Source: Nocardia abscessus
GTDB taxonomy: Bacteria; Actinomycetota; Actinomycetes; Mycobacteriales; Mycobacteriaceae
Length of the DNA: 64,000 nt
Assembly: GCF_015477775.1 (NCBI RefSeq)
Contig: NZ_JADLQO010000012.1
Span: 62,001-126,000 of the forward strand
Direction: 5' to 3'
Shown here: positions 41,308 to 51,454 of the stretch, piece by piece
How positions within the stretch are numbered: the stretch's first letter is position 1
How the letters are laid out: each line of letters begins with the position of its first letter
Position numbers and translations under genes: made by a program
The notes under the pieces: generated by a model
Seen by the model: only the letters and a program-made list of their open reading frames with translations
Told to the model about the DNA's origin: nothing
The model's database searches: none

Positions 41308-44300
41308 TCAGGCGAGGGTCGCTTGCAGGTGGGAACCCGCGCGGCCGCGTAGGACGTGCAGGCGGCTCGGGATGCGTTGGCGCATCTCGTCCACATGGCT
41401 GACGACGCCGACCACCCGGCCGCCCGCGCGAAGTTCGTCGAGTACGCCCATCACGGCGTCCAGGGTGTCGGCGTCCAAGCCGCCGAAGCCCTCATCGATG
41501 AACAGGGTGTCCAGCACCAGGCCGCCCGATTCGGCGGCGACGGTGTCGGCCAGGCCGAGCGCCAGCGACAGTGAGGCCATGAAGGTCTCGCCGCCGGAGA
41601 GGGTCTTGGCCGGGCGGACGGCTCCGGTGTAGTCGTCACGGATGTCGAGGCCGAGCCCGCCTCGACGACCGCGCGGACCGGCTTTGTCGGAGTGGACGAA
41701 TTCGTAGCGGCCGCTGGACATCCTGCGCAACCGCAGTGACCCGGCCTGGGCGACCTCTTCCAAGCGAGCGGCCAGAACGTAGGAGTGCAGGGACATGCGG
41801 CGGTTGTTCGCACCGCGTCCGGCGACCACGTCGGCGAGGCCGTCCAGTTCCTCGAACGCCCGCCGCGCCGGCGCGATCCGGTCCACGGCGGCCCAGAGCT
41901 GACCGCCGAGGTCCTCGAGCTGGCTCGCCCGCCTGCTCGCCTCGGCGTGCGCGGCCACGGCGGCGTTGAGTTCGTTCTGTGCGGCTGCCACGAGCGCGTC
42001 GAGTTCGGCCAGGTCGCCGGGCTCCTGCTCCGACGCCGCACGGATCTCCGGTTCGGCCAGGACGGCTTCCGCCGCGGCGCGGGCGCGGTCGGCCGCCACG
42101 AGTTCCGCTTCGATCTCCGCTTGCCGCTGCGGGCCGCGAGCCGCGGCGGCGACGACCTTCGCGTAGGCGGTCAGGAGTGCGACATTGTCACGGGCGTCCG
42201 GGCGGCCGTCGGCGTCGCGGTGCACCCGTTCACCTGCACCAGCGGGGCCCGAGCCAGGGCGGAGCACCCCGCCGGATTCCTCGGGCACGGCCGACCCCGC
42301 ACCGGAGGTGTCCGCCGACGAGGAGCCCGCAGCCGGCGCCGCACCGTACTCCTCTTCCGGTACGAAACCCGCGGCACGCGCCAAGTTTTCGACCCGATCC
42401 GCGATCAACGACACCTGTTCCCGCGCCGCCGCTGCTTCCGCACGGGCATCGCGCAGGGCGGCCGCCTCGGTGACCAGAGCGGCGAGCCGGGCACGGCGTC
42501 GGTCGATGGTCTCGTCGGCGCCTGCCGCGGCGCGCAGCCGTTCGGTGAGCTCGGTAAGGCGCGACTGCGCGGACGCGATGGTGGCGGCGACCGCGCTGCG
42601 ACGCGCTTCGGAGGCGCGCAGCTCGTCGTGCAGGCGCGCCTCGTCGTCGCGGAGACGGGTCAGCTCGGTTCGCAGGCCCTCGGCGCCGGCGGCCAGTTCG
42701 GACGTGTCCTCGTAGCGGTCGGTCGCGGCGCGTAGGGCAGCGGCGAGTTCGACGCGGTCGGTGTCGCCGCCGCGGGCGAGCAGCGCCTCGATCTCCCGCT
42801 CCAGCCCGGTGATGCGGGCCAGCGCGCGGTCGCGGGTGTCCTCCGCCGCGCGCTCGGCCGCTACGGCGGCTTCCTCCTCGTCTTTGGACACCGCGGTGTC
42901 GGTGGGCCGGGCGGGCGCCGGATGCTCCGCGGAACCGCAGACCGCGCACGGGCTTCCGTCGACCAGCCCACCGGCCAGTTCGGCGGCCATGCCGGACAGC
43001 CTGCGCTCGCGCAGCTCCAGCACGAGTTCTTTGGCGTCGAGGTGTGCCGAGCGGGCGGTATCGAACTCGATTCGGGCGTGGTCGAGGTCGGTGCGGCGGG
43101 CGGCCAGTTCGACCGCGGCCGTCGCGGCGGCCTGCAACCGCTCGGTCTCGCTGGTGATGCCGGGTAACGCCGCGACCGCTTCGGTGGCTTCGCGCAGCCT
43201 GGCCTCGGCCGCGGTGAGCGCGGCGGGCAGCTGGTCGCGCCGCGCGGCGAGTTCGGTGACGTGCCGGGCGAGCGTCGCGTCCTCGGCGCGCAGGGCGCCG
43301 AGTTCACCGTCGAGCCGGGTGGCGCTGGCGGCGACGGCCAGCACCTCGTCCAGTGCGCCGATCCGCCCACTCCAGCGCTGGATCGCCGCGTCGATGTCGG
43401 CGTCGTCGCGCACCTGCGCGCCGTCGGGGTCGACCAGCTCGGCGCCGCCGAGTTCCACGCTCGCCGGTTCCTGGAGCCGGGCCGCCAGTCGCTGTGCCGC
43501 GCCGCGCTCTTCGCCGTCGCGCAGTCGCTGGGTGCGCACCGCCGAACGCGCTTCGTCGATGGCGGCGGCCACCGGCTCGGCCCGGCGCGCGAGGTCGAGT
43601 TCGGCCTGTCGCGCGGCCCGAATCTCCGCGCCGGCGGCGTAGTCGTCCAGTTGGGCACGCGCGGCGGCCATGCGGCGGCGCAGCTCGTGCAGCCGACGCT
43701 GCTGTTCGGCCTGCTCGCGGGCTCGGGCCGATTCCCGCTGGCAGCGTTCGAGTTCCGCGACGGCGGTAGCCAGATCGGCACGGGCGCTGGACAGCAGATC
43801 CTGCGACCAACCGACGCATTCCATCAGACCGGCCGAATCCGCCACCCCCGCCGCCATACCCACCTGGGTGATCAGCCGCTTGATGCCGTCCGCACGAGCG
43901 TCCAACTCCGCTTCGGCGGCGCGGCGCTTCTCGGCGAGCCAGTGCTCCGCGGTGCCGAAACGTCCGGTGTCGAAGAGTTTTTCGAGCAGCTTCTCCCGAT
44001 CCTCGTTGTCCGCCCGCAGGAATCGGGCGAAGTCGCCTTGCGGTAGCAGCACCACCTGGAAGAACTGGTCGGCGCTCATGCCGAGCAGGCGCAGCACTTC
44101 CTCGCCGATATCGGGGATCCGGGAGAGGTTCTCCCCGCTGCCGTCCAGCCAGGTCAGCGTCGCCTTGGGGTTGATGGTGCGCAGGCCGGTGCCGTCTCGC
44201 TTGAGACGCTGGAACTCGGGGCTGCGCGTGAGACGCAGCCGCCTTCCACCCAGAGTCGCCTCGAGCGTCACCTGCGGTGGCGTCTGCTCCGGTGCGTGAT

Positions 44301-44505
44301 CGGAATGCAGCCGCTTGCTCTCCCCGCGCGCGCCGGGGACTCTGCCGTAGAGCGCGAACGCGATCGCGTCCAGCACCGTGGTCTTGCCCGCGCCGGTCTG
44401 GCCGTGCAGCAGGAACAACCCGTCGGCGCCGAGCGCGTCGAAGTCGACGACCGTGGGCTCGGCGAACGGACCGAACGCGATCATCTCCAGCTTGTGCAGC
44501 CTCAT
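41308..44505 (-). CDS. sbcC: DNA double-strand-break nuclease ATPase subunit SbcC
   Basis: This 1065-aa SMC-like ATPase has Walker A HGQTGAGKTTVLDAIAFALYG near the N-terminus, long coiled coils and a zinc-hook-like CAVC motif at about residue 520. The C-terminal half carries the ABC signature (KTLSGGETFMASLSLALGLA) and Walker B DTLFIDEGFGGLD. With SbcD it forms the Mre11/Rad50-like complex that opens DNA hairpins and blocked ends. It lies 34 bases downstream of sbcD in the same operon. Confidence 0.95.
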   Translation of the reverse strand: MRLHKLEMIAFGPFAEPTVVDFDALGADGLFLLHGQTGAGKTTVLDAIAFALYGRVPGARGESKRLHSDHAPEQTPPQVTLEATLGGRRLRLTRSPEFQRLKRDGTGLRTINPKATLTWLDGSGENLSRIPDIGEEVLRLLGMSADQFFQVVLLPQGDFARFLRADNEDREKLLEKLFDTGRFGTAEHWLAEKRRAAEAELDARADGIKRLITQVGMAAGVADSAGLMECVGWSQDLLSSARADLATAVAELERCQRESARAREQAEQQRRLHELRRRMAAARAQLDDYAAGAEIRAARQAELDLARRAEPVAAAIDEARSAVRTQRLRDGEERGAAQRLAARLQEPASVELGGAELVDPDGAQVRDDADIDAAIQRWSGRIGALDEVLAVAASATRLDGELGALRAEDATLARHVTELAARRDQLPAALTAAEARLREATEAVAALPGITSETERLQAAATAAVELAARRTDLDHARIEFDTARSAHLDAKELVLELRERRLSGMAAELAGGLVDGSPCAVCGSAEHPAPARPTDTAVSKDEEEAAVAAERAAEDTRDRALARITGLEREIEALLARGGDTDRVELAAALRAATDRYEDTSELAAGAEGLRTELTRLRDDEARLHDELRASEARRSAVAATIASAQSRLTELTERLRAAAGADETIDRRRARLAALVTEAAALRDARAEAAAAREQVSLIADRVENLARAAGFVPEEEYGAAPAAGSSSADTSGAGSAVPEESGGVLRPGSGPAGAGERVHRDADGRPDARDNVALLTAYAKVVAAAARGPQRQAEIEAELVAADRARAAAEAVLAEPEIRAASEQEPGDLAELDALVAAAQNELNAAVAAHAEASRRASQLEDLGGQLWAAVDRIAPARRAFEELDGLADVVAGRGANNRRMSLHSYVLAARLEEVAQAGSLRLRRMSSGRYEFVHSDKAGPRGRRGGLGLDIRDDYTGAVRPAKTLSGGETFMASLSLALGLADTVAAESGGLVLDTLFIDEGFGGLDADTLDAVMGVLDELRAGGRVVGVVSHVDEMRQRIPSRLHVLRGRAGSHLQATLA

Positions 44506-44539
44506 GCCACCGCGCCTACGCCCGGCCTCGGCAGTGCGC

Positions 44540-45715
44540 TCATGCGGTCATTTCCTCGGTGGCGCTCACCGTGGCCACCTGTTCGGGCTCGGCGACGGCG
44601 GCGGCAAGCGCCCGCTCCAGCCAGGTCATCTCACTCGCGCTGGGTAGGCCGCGGACGTCGGTGAGGAAGCTCCGGGCTACTTCGATGTCGCGGCGGCCGT
44701 GCACCCGCTCACGGTAGCGCAGTTCCGGGTTCCCCTCGGGCCGCATCCATTCGACGTGCACGGCGTAGCGGTACCGTTCGCGCAGCTTGCGCATCGCGTC
44801 GACCGGGCGGGCGACATCGGTGAGCACGGCGGACACGTAGTGCTCTTCGGCCGCGGTGTGCTCCGCGCCGCTGAGCAGTTCGTCCAGGGTGCCGGTGAGC
44901 TTGCTCAGCCCGCGAACGGTGGGCAGGTCCCGGCGTCGCACCGCGCTCAGGCCGGAGGCGTCCAGGTCGATGATCCAGACCGCTTTGCGATGCGCGTTCT
45001 CGCCGAACGAGTACGGCAGCGGCGAGCCGGAGTAGCGCACCGGCTCGGACAGCGTCTGCGGTGAGTGCAGGTGGCCGAGCGCCACGTAGTCGATGCCGTC
45101 GAAGGCCGACAGCGGCACCGTCTCCACGCCGCCGACCGAGATCGAGCGCTCCGATCCGGTGGCCTCCCCGCCGACGACGAAGGCGTGTGCGAGCACGACG
45201 GTCCGTGCGCCCGGCCGCCGTGCGATGTCGGCACGCACACGCGCCATGGCCGCGTCCAGGATCTCGGCGTGCGAGCGCGCCTGCGGCACTTCGAGTTCGG
45301 CGCGGGTGATCTCCGGTTCCAAGTACGGAATGCCGTAGAACGCCACCGGCCCGTGCTCGTCCGCCAGCAGGACGGGGCGATCGGCGTCGGCGACGGTGGT
45401 GCGCAGATGCAACCCGCCCGCCGCGGCGAAGCTCGCGCCCGCCCCCAACCGGGCAGGCGAATCGTGGTTGCCGGAAGTGGCCACGATCTGGGCCCCCGCG
45501 GCGCGAATGGCCTCGAATCCCCGGTTGCACACCGCGATCGCGTCGGCGCTCGGAATCGACCGGTCGTACACGTCGCCTGGCAGCACCACCACGTCGACCG
45601 ACTCCTCGGCCACCAGCTCCGCGATCGCGGTCAGTGAACGAGTCTGGTCGGCAAGCAGATCGACCCCGTGGAACGTGCGCCCGATGTGCCAGTCCGAGGT
45701 GTGCAGCATCCGCAT
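44540..45715 (-). CDS. sbcD: DNA nuclease SbcD
   Basis: This 391-aa metallophosphoesterase has the phosphodiesterase motifs HTSDWHIGR, VVVLPGDVYDRSI, ATSGNHDSP and ALGHLHSPQ, the Mre11/SbcD series for two-metal catalysis. ATG at 45715 starts three residues before the first motif; the longer upstream frame is rejected. It provides the 3'-5' exonuclease and endonuclease of SbcCD. Confidence 0.95.
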   Translation of the reverse strand: MRMLHTSDWHIGRTFHGVDLLADQTRSLTAIAELVAEESVDVVVLPGDVYDRSIPSADAIAVCNRGFEAIRAAGAQIVATSGNHDSPARLGAGASFAAAGGLHLRTTVADADRPVLLADEHGPVAFYGIPYLEPEITRAELEVPQARSHAEILDAAMARVRADIARRPGARTVVLAHAFVVGGEATGSERSISVGGVETVPLSAFDGIDYVALGHLHSPQTLSEPVRYSGSPLPYSFGENAHRKAVWIIDLDASGLSAVRRRDLPTVRGLSKLTGTLDELLSGAEHTAAEEHYVSAVLTDVARPVDAMRKLRERYRYAVHVEWMRPEGNPELRYRERVHGRRDIEVARSFLTDVRGLPSASEMTWLERALAAAVAEPEQVATVSATEEMTA

Positions 45716-46030
45716 GCCGCGAAACCGTAGGGCAAGCCACCGACAGACTTCAATCGCCCCGCCCGATGTGTCGGATCTGCCCAGCCGGGCTGCGGCGTGT
45801 CCACTGGAAGGAGCGGACGTGTTCGGGCCGGAGGGCAGGATTCGCCGACGCGCCCAATGACCGCACATCCCTTTGCCTCCCGTCCCGCACGACGCAGGCG
45901 ATTCCGGATGCCGGAATCTCGAATGGCGTGCGGATCTTACGGAACGCGCTGGCAGCACCAGTTGCCGACGCGATGCCGAACAGTTGCCCGCCGCTGCTTC
46001 TTGTCGGTGACGTACGGCACTATCGGCGCT
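45716..46030. other. Intergenic region, nothing recognised
   Basis: These 315 bases separate the divergent sbcD and rmuC genes. No ORF with coding character, hairpin or repeat is evident. Both promoters must be here. Confidence 0.4.
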
Positions 46031-47176
46031 ATGACCGCATCGACGCTCGTCGCACTGCTGCTGGTGTTCGCCGCCGGTCTCGGCCTCGGCTGGCTGGGCC
46101 ATGCCGCGCGCGCCGGTCACCGCGCTACGGCGGCGGAGGCGCGCCTGGCGGTCGCGGCGGACAACGAGCGATTGCTACGCCAGTCGCTCAGCGCCGCCAA
46201 CGAGGATGCCGCGCGCAGGCATTCACACGCCGTCGGTGCGATGGTGGAGCCGCTGCGCGCGGCGGTCGGCGCGCTGAACGAACACATCCAGCAGGTCGAA
46301 CGGCAGCGGATCACCGCGTATTCGAGTCTGCGCGAACAGGTCGCGAGCATGCAGCGCACCTCCCACCAGCTCACCGGCCAGACCGGCCAACTGGTCGCGG
46401 CACTGCGCGCGCCCCAGGTGCGGGGGCGATGGGGCGAGATCCAACTGGAGCGCGTCGTCGAACTCGCCGGGATGACCAGGCACTGCGACTTCCAGACGCA
46501 GGTGCACCGAACGGGCCGCGGCGAGGACGAGCGGACAGTGCGGCCGGACCTGGTGGTGCGGCTGGCGGGCAACCGGCGGATCGTGGTGGACGCGAAGGTG
46601 CCGTTCGCCGCCTACCTGGACGCCTGCGGCACCGACGACCCCGACGTGCGAGCCGAGCTGCTCACCAGGCACGCCAAACATCTGCGCGCGCACGTCGACC
46701 AGCTGTCGGACAAGGCGTACTGGGCCGCCTTCGAGCCCGCGCCGGAATTCGTGGTGCTGTTCGTGCCCGGCGATCCGTTCCTGGACGCGGCCCTCACCAC
46801 CGATTCGGAGCTGCTGGAGTACGCGTTCGGCCGCAACGTGATCCTCGCTACGCCCACCACTCTGATCGCGTTGCTGCGCACCATCGCCTTCGGCTGGCGG
46901 CAGGAGGCGCTGTCGGAGGACATGGCGACGGTGCAGCGTCTGGGGCGTGAGCTGTATCACCGGCTCGGCATGACCGGCAAGCATCTGGACCGGCTCGGAG
47001 CGCAACTCGGCAAAGCCGTGGAGGCGTTCAATTACACCGTGGCCTCCGTGGAGTCACGGGTGATGGTCACCGCGCGCAAACTGCACGACCTGGAAATAGC
47101 CGAGCAGGACGTGCCCGCGATCGGGCGAGTGGATTGCCTGCCCCGGGCGGTGGGCTTCGCCGACGCGGGTGAGTAA
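46031..47176 (+). CDS. rmuC: DNA recombination protein RmuC
   Basis: This 381-aa protein has one N-terminal membrane helix (MTASTLVALLLVFAAGLGLG), a coiled coil (about 30-120) and the RmuC nuclease-like core (about 125-340). The conserved parts are RGRWGEIQLERVVELAGM, NRRIVVDAKVPFAAYLDA and the strand YVVLFVPGD-like EFVVLFVPGDPF. RmuC limits rearrangements at short inverted repeats. The stop lies within the next gene. Confidence 0.92.
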   Translation: MTASTLVALLLVFAAGLGLGWLGHAARAGHRATAAEARLAVAADNERLLRQSLSAANEDAARRHSHAVGAMVEPLRAAVGALNEHIQQVERQRITAYSSLREQVASMQRTSHQLTGQTGQLVAALRAPQVRGRWGEIQLERVVELAGMTRHCDFQTQVHRTGRGEDERTVRPDLVVRLAGNRRIVVDAKVPFAAYLDACGTDDPDVRAELLTRHAKHLRAHVDQLSDKAYWAAFEPAPEFVVLFVPGDPFLDAALTTDSELLEYAFGRNVILATPTTLIALLRTIAFGWRQEALSEDMATVQRLGRELYHRLGMTGKHLDRLGAQLGKAVEAFNYTVASVESRVMVTARKLHDLEIAEQDVPAIGRVDCLPRAVGFADAGE

Positions 47177-48104
47177 CCAGCCCGATGGCCGTGCCGCCAC
47201 GCCGCCGAGCGCGGCGGCAACTAGTGTGCATATCGTGGCTGCTTCCGAACGTGTGCGATCCCGGGTGCCCGCGCCGCAACGCTCGATCCTGCCGTCGGTG
47301 CCGGGGATCCCGGTCGGCGCGGCGATCCTGATCGCGGTTGCGTGCACGTTTCTGGGGTTTCTGATCGATGCCAACGGCGGCAGCGCCGAACTGACCGGCA
47401 CGTTCGCCGCGCTGTACGTCCTCGGGTGCGTGGCGGCCGTCGCCGCCGTGCGCTACCGCGGCTTGTTCAGCACGATGGTGCTGCCGCCCCTACTGCTGTT
47501 CATCGCAGTGCCGCTGGCCTATCAGCAGCTCACCGGCCGTGGCTCCACCTCGATGAAGGACATCCTGCTGAACCTGGCGATCCCGCTGGTGAACCGATTC
47601 CCGACGATGATGCTCGCCACGCTCGCCGTCCTGCTGATCGGTGGCGCCCGGATCTACCTGCACCGCCGCGAGCAGGAGGCCGCCCGCCCGGCCTCGTCGC
47701 GCCGCAGCGAGAGCTGGGGCAAGAGGTCGCAGGCGAAGAAGAGCAGGCCCGCCCGTTCGTCCGGCGGCCTCGCGGACTCGGCGCGCCGCAAAGCCCGCCG
47801 CCCGAAAAAGGAGCCCGACGAGCCCACGCTGGACGACGCGGAGGAACCCGCGCCCCGCCCGGCCCGCCGACCGGCGGCGCAGGTCGCCGACGCCGCGCCC
47901 CGTGTCGCACCGTCTCGTCCGCGCGAAGGCCGGGGTCCGGCCCGGGGTGGAGGCCGCCCGGCCGCCGCCAAGCCCCGTCCCGAAGGCGAACCACCGCGCG
48001 GCGCGAGCCGCCGACGCGACATGCCGCCGCATCCCCAACCCAATGTGCGCTACCGCGAGCGTGATCCGAGCCGCACGGAACGGCGCAGGCCGGAGAATTT
48101 GTAG
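47169..48104 (+). CDS. DUF6542 membrane protein (Rv1111c-like)
   Basis: This 311-aa protein has four membrane helices (about 45-165: GAAILIAVACTFLGFLI, TFAALYVLGCVAAVAAV, LPPLLLFIAVPLAY and MMLATLAVLLIGGA) and a 140-residue basic, Pro/Arg-rich disordered tail (PARRPAAQ, ending RRRPENL). The DUF6542 segment and the position next to ispH match M. tuberculosis Rv1111c. GTG at 47169 overlaps rmuC by eight bases. Function is unknown. Confidence 0.8.
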   Translation: MSNQPDGRAATPPSAAATSVHIVAASERVRSRVPAPQRSILPSVPGIPVGAAILIAVACTFLGFLIDANGGSAELTGTFAALYVLGCVAAVAAVRYRGLFSTMVLPPLLLFIAVPLAYQQLTGRGSTSMKDILLNLAIPLVNRFPTMMLATLAVLLIGGARIYLHRREQEAARPASSRRSESWGKRSQAKKSRPARSSGGLADSARRKARRPKKEPDEPTLDDAEEPAPRPARRPAAQVADAAPRVAPSRPREGRGPARGGGRPAAAKPRPEGEPPRGASRRRDMPPHPQPNVRYRERDPSRTERRRPENL

Positions 48105-48200
48105 GCGGGTTCGCCGCGGCAGCACCAACGAAGGTGCGATACGTCCCCAGGGACCCGACGCGCACGTACTTAAGCCCGCACCACCGGCGCGGGCCCGGCG

Positions 48201-49211
48201 TCAGCGACGGGCGTCGCGCAGTTCCCGGGGCAGCGCGAAGACGAGGGTCTCGTTGGCCGTGGTGACCGGCTGGACGTCCCCGTAACCGTGCTCGGCCAGC
48301 ATGTCCAGGACACCGCGGACCAGGATCTCGGGGACCGAGGCCCCTGAGGTGATACCGATCGTGCGGACGCCCTCGAGCCAGGCCGGGTCGATTTCGCGGG
48401 CGAAGTCAACCAGGTAGGCCGCCTTGGCGCCCGCCCCGAGCGCGACCTCGACCAAACGCACCGAGTTCGACGAGTTGCGGGAGCCGACCACGATCACCAG
48501 GTCGCATTCCGGCGCCATCGCCTTCACCGCGACCTGGCGGTTCTGCGTGGCGTAGCAGATATCGTCGCTCGGCGGGTCCTGCAGTCCGGGGAAGCGCTCG
48601 CGCAGTCGCTGCACCGTCTCCATCGTCTCGTCCACGCTCAACGTGGTCTGCGAGAGCCAGATCACCTTCGACTCGTCGCGCACGCTGACCTTGTCCACCG
48701 CGTCCGGCCCGTCGACCAACTGGACGTGCTCGGGCGCCTCACCGGCGGTGCCCTCGACCTCCTCGTGGCCCTCGTGACCGATCAGCAGGATGTCGTAGTC
48801 GTCGCGGGCGAAGCGCTTGGCCTCCTGGTGCACCTTGGTCACCAGCGGGCAGGTGGCGTCGATGGTGTGCAGACTGCGCGCGGCGGCCGACGCGTGCACC
48901 GCGGGCGACACGCCGTGCGCGGAGAACACGACGACCGCGCCCTCGGGCACCTCGTCGGTCTCGTCGACGAAGACCACACCGCGGTCGCGCAGCGTCTCCA
49001 CGACATGCCGGTTGTGCACGATCTCCTTACGCACGTAGATCGGCGCGCCGTGCTTCTCCAGCGTCTTCTCCACGGTTTCGACCGCGCGGTCCACGCCGGC
49101 GCAGTACCCGCGCGGCTCCGCGAGCAGCACGCGTTTTCCGCCGTCGGCGACGGCGTTTGCGGCGCCTGCCGAGCGGGCGATTCCGACGTTCAAGGGAATG
49201 GCCGAAGACAT
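48201..49211 (-). CDS. ispH: 4-hydroxy-3-methylbut-2-enyl diphosphate reductase
   Basis: This 336-aa LytB/IspH protein carries the three iron-sulfur cysteines (PRGYCAGVDRAV, IDATCPLVTKVH and DICYATQNRQ) and the SGASVPE motif near the C-terminus. It performs the last MEP-pathway step, making IPP and DMAPP. ATG at 49211 is chosen; a GTG two codons earlier is possible. It is convergent to the DUF6542 gene. Confidence 0.96.
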   Translation of the reverse strand: MSSAIPLNVGIARSAGAANAVADGGKRVLLAEPRGYCAGVDRAVETVEKTLEKHGAPIYVRKEIVHNRHVVETLRDRGVVFVDETDEVPEGAVVVFSAHGVSPAVHASAAARSLHTIDATCPLVTKVHQEAKRFARDDYDILLIGHEGHEEVEGTAGEAPEHVQLVDGPDAVDKVSVRDESKVIWLSQTTLSVDETMETVQRLRERFPGLQDPPSDDICYATQNRQVAVKAMAPECDLVIVVGSRNSSNSVRLVEVALGAGAKAAYLVDFAREIDPAWLEGVRTIGITSGASVPEILVRGVLDMLAEHGYGDVQPVTTANETLVFALPRELRDARR

Positions 49212-49506
49212 GCCCACAGGATACGTGCGGCCCGGGACCGCGCCACCTCCGGGAGTTGTCCGTCACATCCTCCGCGAGATCCGTGGAGCACGGGCCGCGA
49301 GCTGGGACGGAAGGCGGTCACGGCGGGGTAGCCGACATGCCGCGGCGAATGTCTCGGACACTTCGCCGGGACCTGCGTTTATTCTCCGCATTATGAGCAC
49401 ATCGCCGCGCAATTCCGGCCGATCGGCAACGCGCCGGAACGGGCGAATATCCGAACCACGCCTGTCCCTCCTTTGCATAACACACCATTTCGGGCAGGCT
49501 AGGACC

Positions 49507-50136
49507 ATGTTTCGACCACCCTTTCTGGCCCGGGTCGCAGCCGGAGCCGCCGTATACGCTCTCGAGGAATCCCGTCGGCTACCCACGGCGGCAATGAATT
49601 TCCCTATCACGGCCATCAGTCAGATGCTGCAGACGACGATGCACGTCCAGCAGTTCGTGACCAGTCTGGCGCTGAAGGGCGACGCGGTTTTCGATCGACT
49701 GTCCAACCGCCCGGTGGAGCAGCCGGAGTGGGCCACGTTCGACGAGGACCTCGCCGACGAGCCGAACCCCGCCTCGCTTCGCACCAGCCGATTCGATCTC
49801 TACACCGCCGACGATCCGGAACCGTTCCGCGCGGGCGAGACCAACGGCCATGCCGCCCCGGTGACGACGATCGGCGAGCAACCTGCCGAGGAACCGAAAC
49901 CGGCTGAGCCGGAATCGGATCCCGCCCCTGTCGCGGACGCGCCCGCGATCGCCGAGCCGGAAGTCGCCACCCGGTACGACTACGCCAACATGACCCTGGC
50001 CCAGCTGCGCGCACGACTGCGCATGCTGACCCTCGAAGACCTCGTCGCGCTGCTGGAGTACGAGCAGCACACCCGCGCCAGGGCGCCGTTCGTGACCATG
50101 CTGACGAACCGGATCGCCACCGTGCAGGCCCAGTGA
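49507..50136 (+). CDS. Lipid droplet-associated protein (Rv1109c-like)
   Basis: This 209-aa protein begins with MFRPPFLARVAAGAAVYALEE, an amphipathic N-terminal region like that used for lipid-droplet binding by the rhodococcal and mycobacterial homologues. A Pro/Glu-rich middle and a conserved C-terminal helical stretch (LAQLRARLRMLTLEDLVALL) follow. Its position between ispH and xseA matches Rv1109c. It overlaps xseA by four bases. Confidence 0.82.
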   Translation: MFRPPFLARVAAGAAVYALEESRRLPTAAMNFPITAISQMLQTTMHVQQFVTSLALKGDAVFDRLSNRPVEQPEWATFDEDLADEPNPASLRTSRFDLYTADDPEPFRAGETNGHAAPVTTIGEQPAEEPKPAEPESDPAPVADAPAIAEPEVATRYDYANMTLAQLRARLRMLTLEDLVALLEYEQHTRARAPFVTMLTNRIATVQAQ

Positions 50137-51452
50137 CCGAACCCAGGACACCCTCGTCGCCCGCGATCGGCCGGGAAACCCCCGGCCAATCCGCCGCACC
50201 GGCCAATTCCGCCGAGCACCCGTGGCCGGTGCGCTCGGTGTCCATCAAGGTCGCCCAGTGGATCGACCGGCTCGGCAGCATCTGGGTGGAGGGCCAGATC
50301 ACCCAGATCAATCTCCGTCCCGGCGCCCGCACCGCGTTCCTGGTGTTGCGCGACTCGTCCGCCGACATGTCGCTGTCGGTGACCTGTGACCCCGATCTCA
50401 TTCGCAATTCCCCCGTGCCCCTGCAAGAGGGCAGCCGGGTGGTCGTCTACGGCAAGCTCTCGTTCTTCACCGGGCGCGGCACGATCTCCCTGCGCGTGCT
50501 GGAGATTCGGCCGGTCGGCATCGGCGAACTGCTGGCCCGCATCGAACGACTGAAGGCATTGCTGGCCGCCGAGGGCCTGTTCGATCCCAGGCTCAAGCGC
50601 CCGATCCCGTTCCTGCCCGGGACGGTCGGCCTGATCACCGGCCGCGCCAGTGCCGCGGAGCGCGACGTGCTGAGCGTCGCCAGGAATCGTTGGCCCGCGG
50701 TCCGTTTCGAAATCCGCAACACCGCCGTGCAGGGACCGACCGCGGTGCCGCAGATGCTCGCGGCCTTGGCCGAGCTGGATCGCCACCCGGCCGTCGAGGT
50801 GATCGTGCTCGCGCGCGGCGGCGGCAGCGTGGAAGACCTGCTGCCGTTCTCCGACGAGGCGCTGTGCCGCGCGATCGTGGCCGCGACCACGCCGATCGTG
50901 AGCGCGATCGGCCACGAGCCGGACAACCCGCTCAGCGACCTGGTCGCCGACCTGCGCGCGGCCACCCCGACCGATGCCGCCAAGCGAATCGTCCCGGACG
51001 CCGCCGCCGAACTGGCCTGCATCCACGAACTGCGCGAACGCACCGCCGCCGCGCTGCGCGGCTGGGTCGACCGGGAGACCAGGGCGCTCGCCCAGCTACG
51101 GTCGCGGCCCGTGCTCGCCGACCCGCTGCGCGAGATCGATCGCCGCCAGGAAGAGGTCGAACGCCTGCGCACGGCCGCGCACCGCTGCGCCGAGCAGCTC
51201 ATCCGCACCGAAGCCACGGCTGCCCGGCACTTGCGCGAGAAACTCACCGCCGTGGGCCCGGCCGCCACACTGTCGCGTGGCTACGCTGTCGTACAGCGCG
51301 TCACCGGCCGGGAACGGGAGGTGGTGCGCTCGATCGAGGACGCGCCCGCGGGCAGCCAGCTGCGCATCCGGGTCGCCGACGGCGCCATCACGGCCGCCGC
51401 GCTCGGCACCCAGGCGCTGGGCGCCGAGCACACCGACACAGGGAGGAACTGA
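50133..51452 (+). CDS. xseA: Exodeoxyribonuclease VII large subunit
   Basis: This 439-aa protein has an N-terminal OB fold (about 35-125, GQITQINLRPGARTAFLVLR), the catalytic core (GLITGRASAAERDVL, VIVLARGGGSVEDLLPFSDE, ISAIGHEPDNPLSD) and a C-terminal coiled coil. With XseB it degrades single-stranded DNA from both ends. GTG at 50133 overlaps the previous stop. It is followed by xseB after two bases. Confidence 0.95.
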   Translation: MTEPRTPSSPAIGRETPGQSAAPANSAEHPWPVRSVSIKVAQWIDRLGSIWVEGQITQINLRPGARTAFLVLRDSSADMSLSVTCDPDLIRNSPVPLQEGSRVVVYGKLSFFTGRGTISLRVLEIRPVGIGELLARIERLKALLAAEGLFDPRLKRPIPFLPGTVGLITGRASAAERDVLSVARNRWPAVRFEIRNTAVQGPTAVPQMLAALAELDRHPAVEVIVLARGGGSVEDLLPFSDEALCRAIVAATTPIVSAIGHEPDNPLSDLVADLRAATPTDAAKRIVPDAAAELACIHELRERTAAALRGWVDRETRALAQLRSRPVLADPLREIDRRQEEVERLRTAAHRCAEQLIRTEATAARHLREKLTAVGPAATLSRGYAVVQRVTGREREVVRSIEDAPAGSQLRIRVADGAITAAALGTQALGAEHTDTGRN

Positions 51453-51454
51453 CC

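Noticed and set aside
41356..44299. Plus-strand ORFs across sbcC
   Set aside because: All are antisense frames of the long GC-rich sbcC gene.
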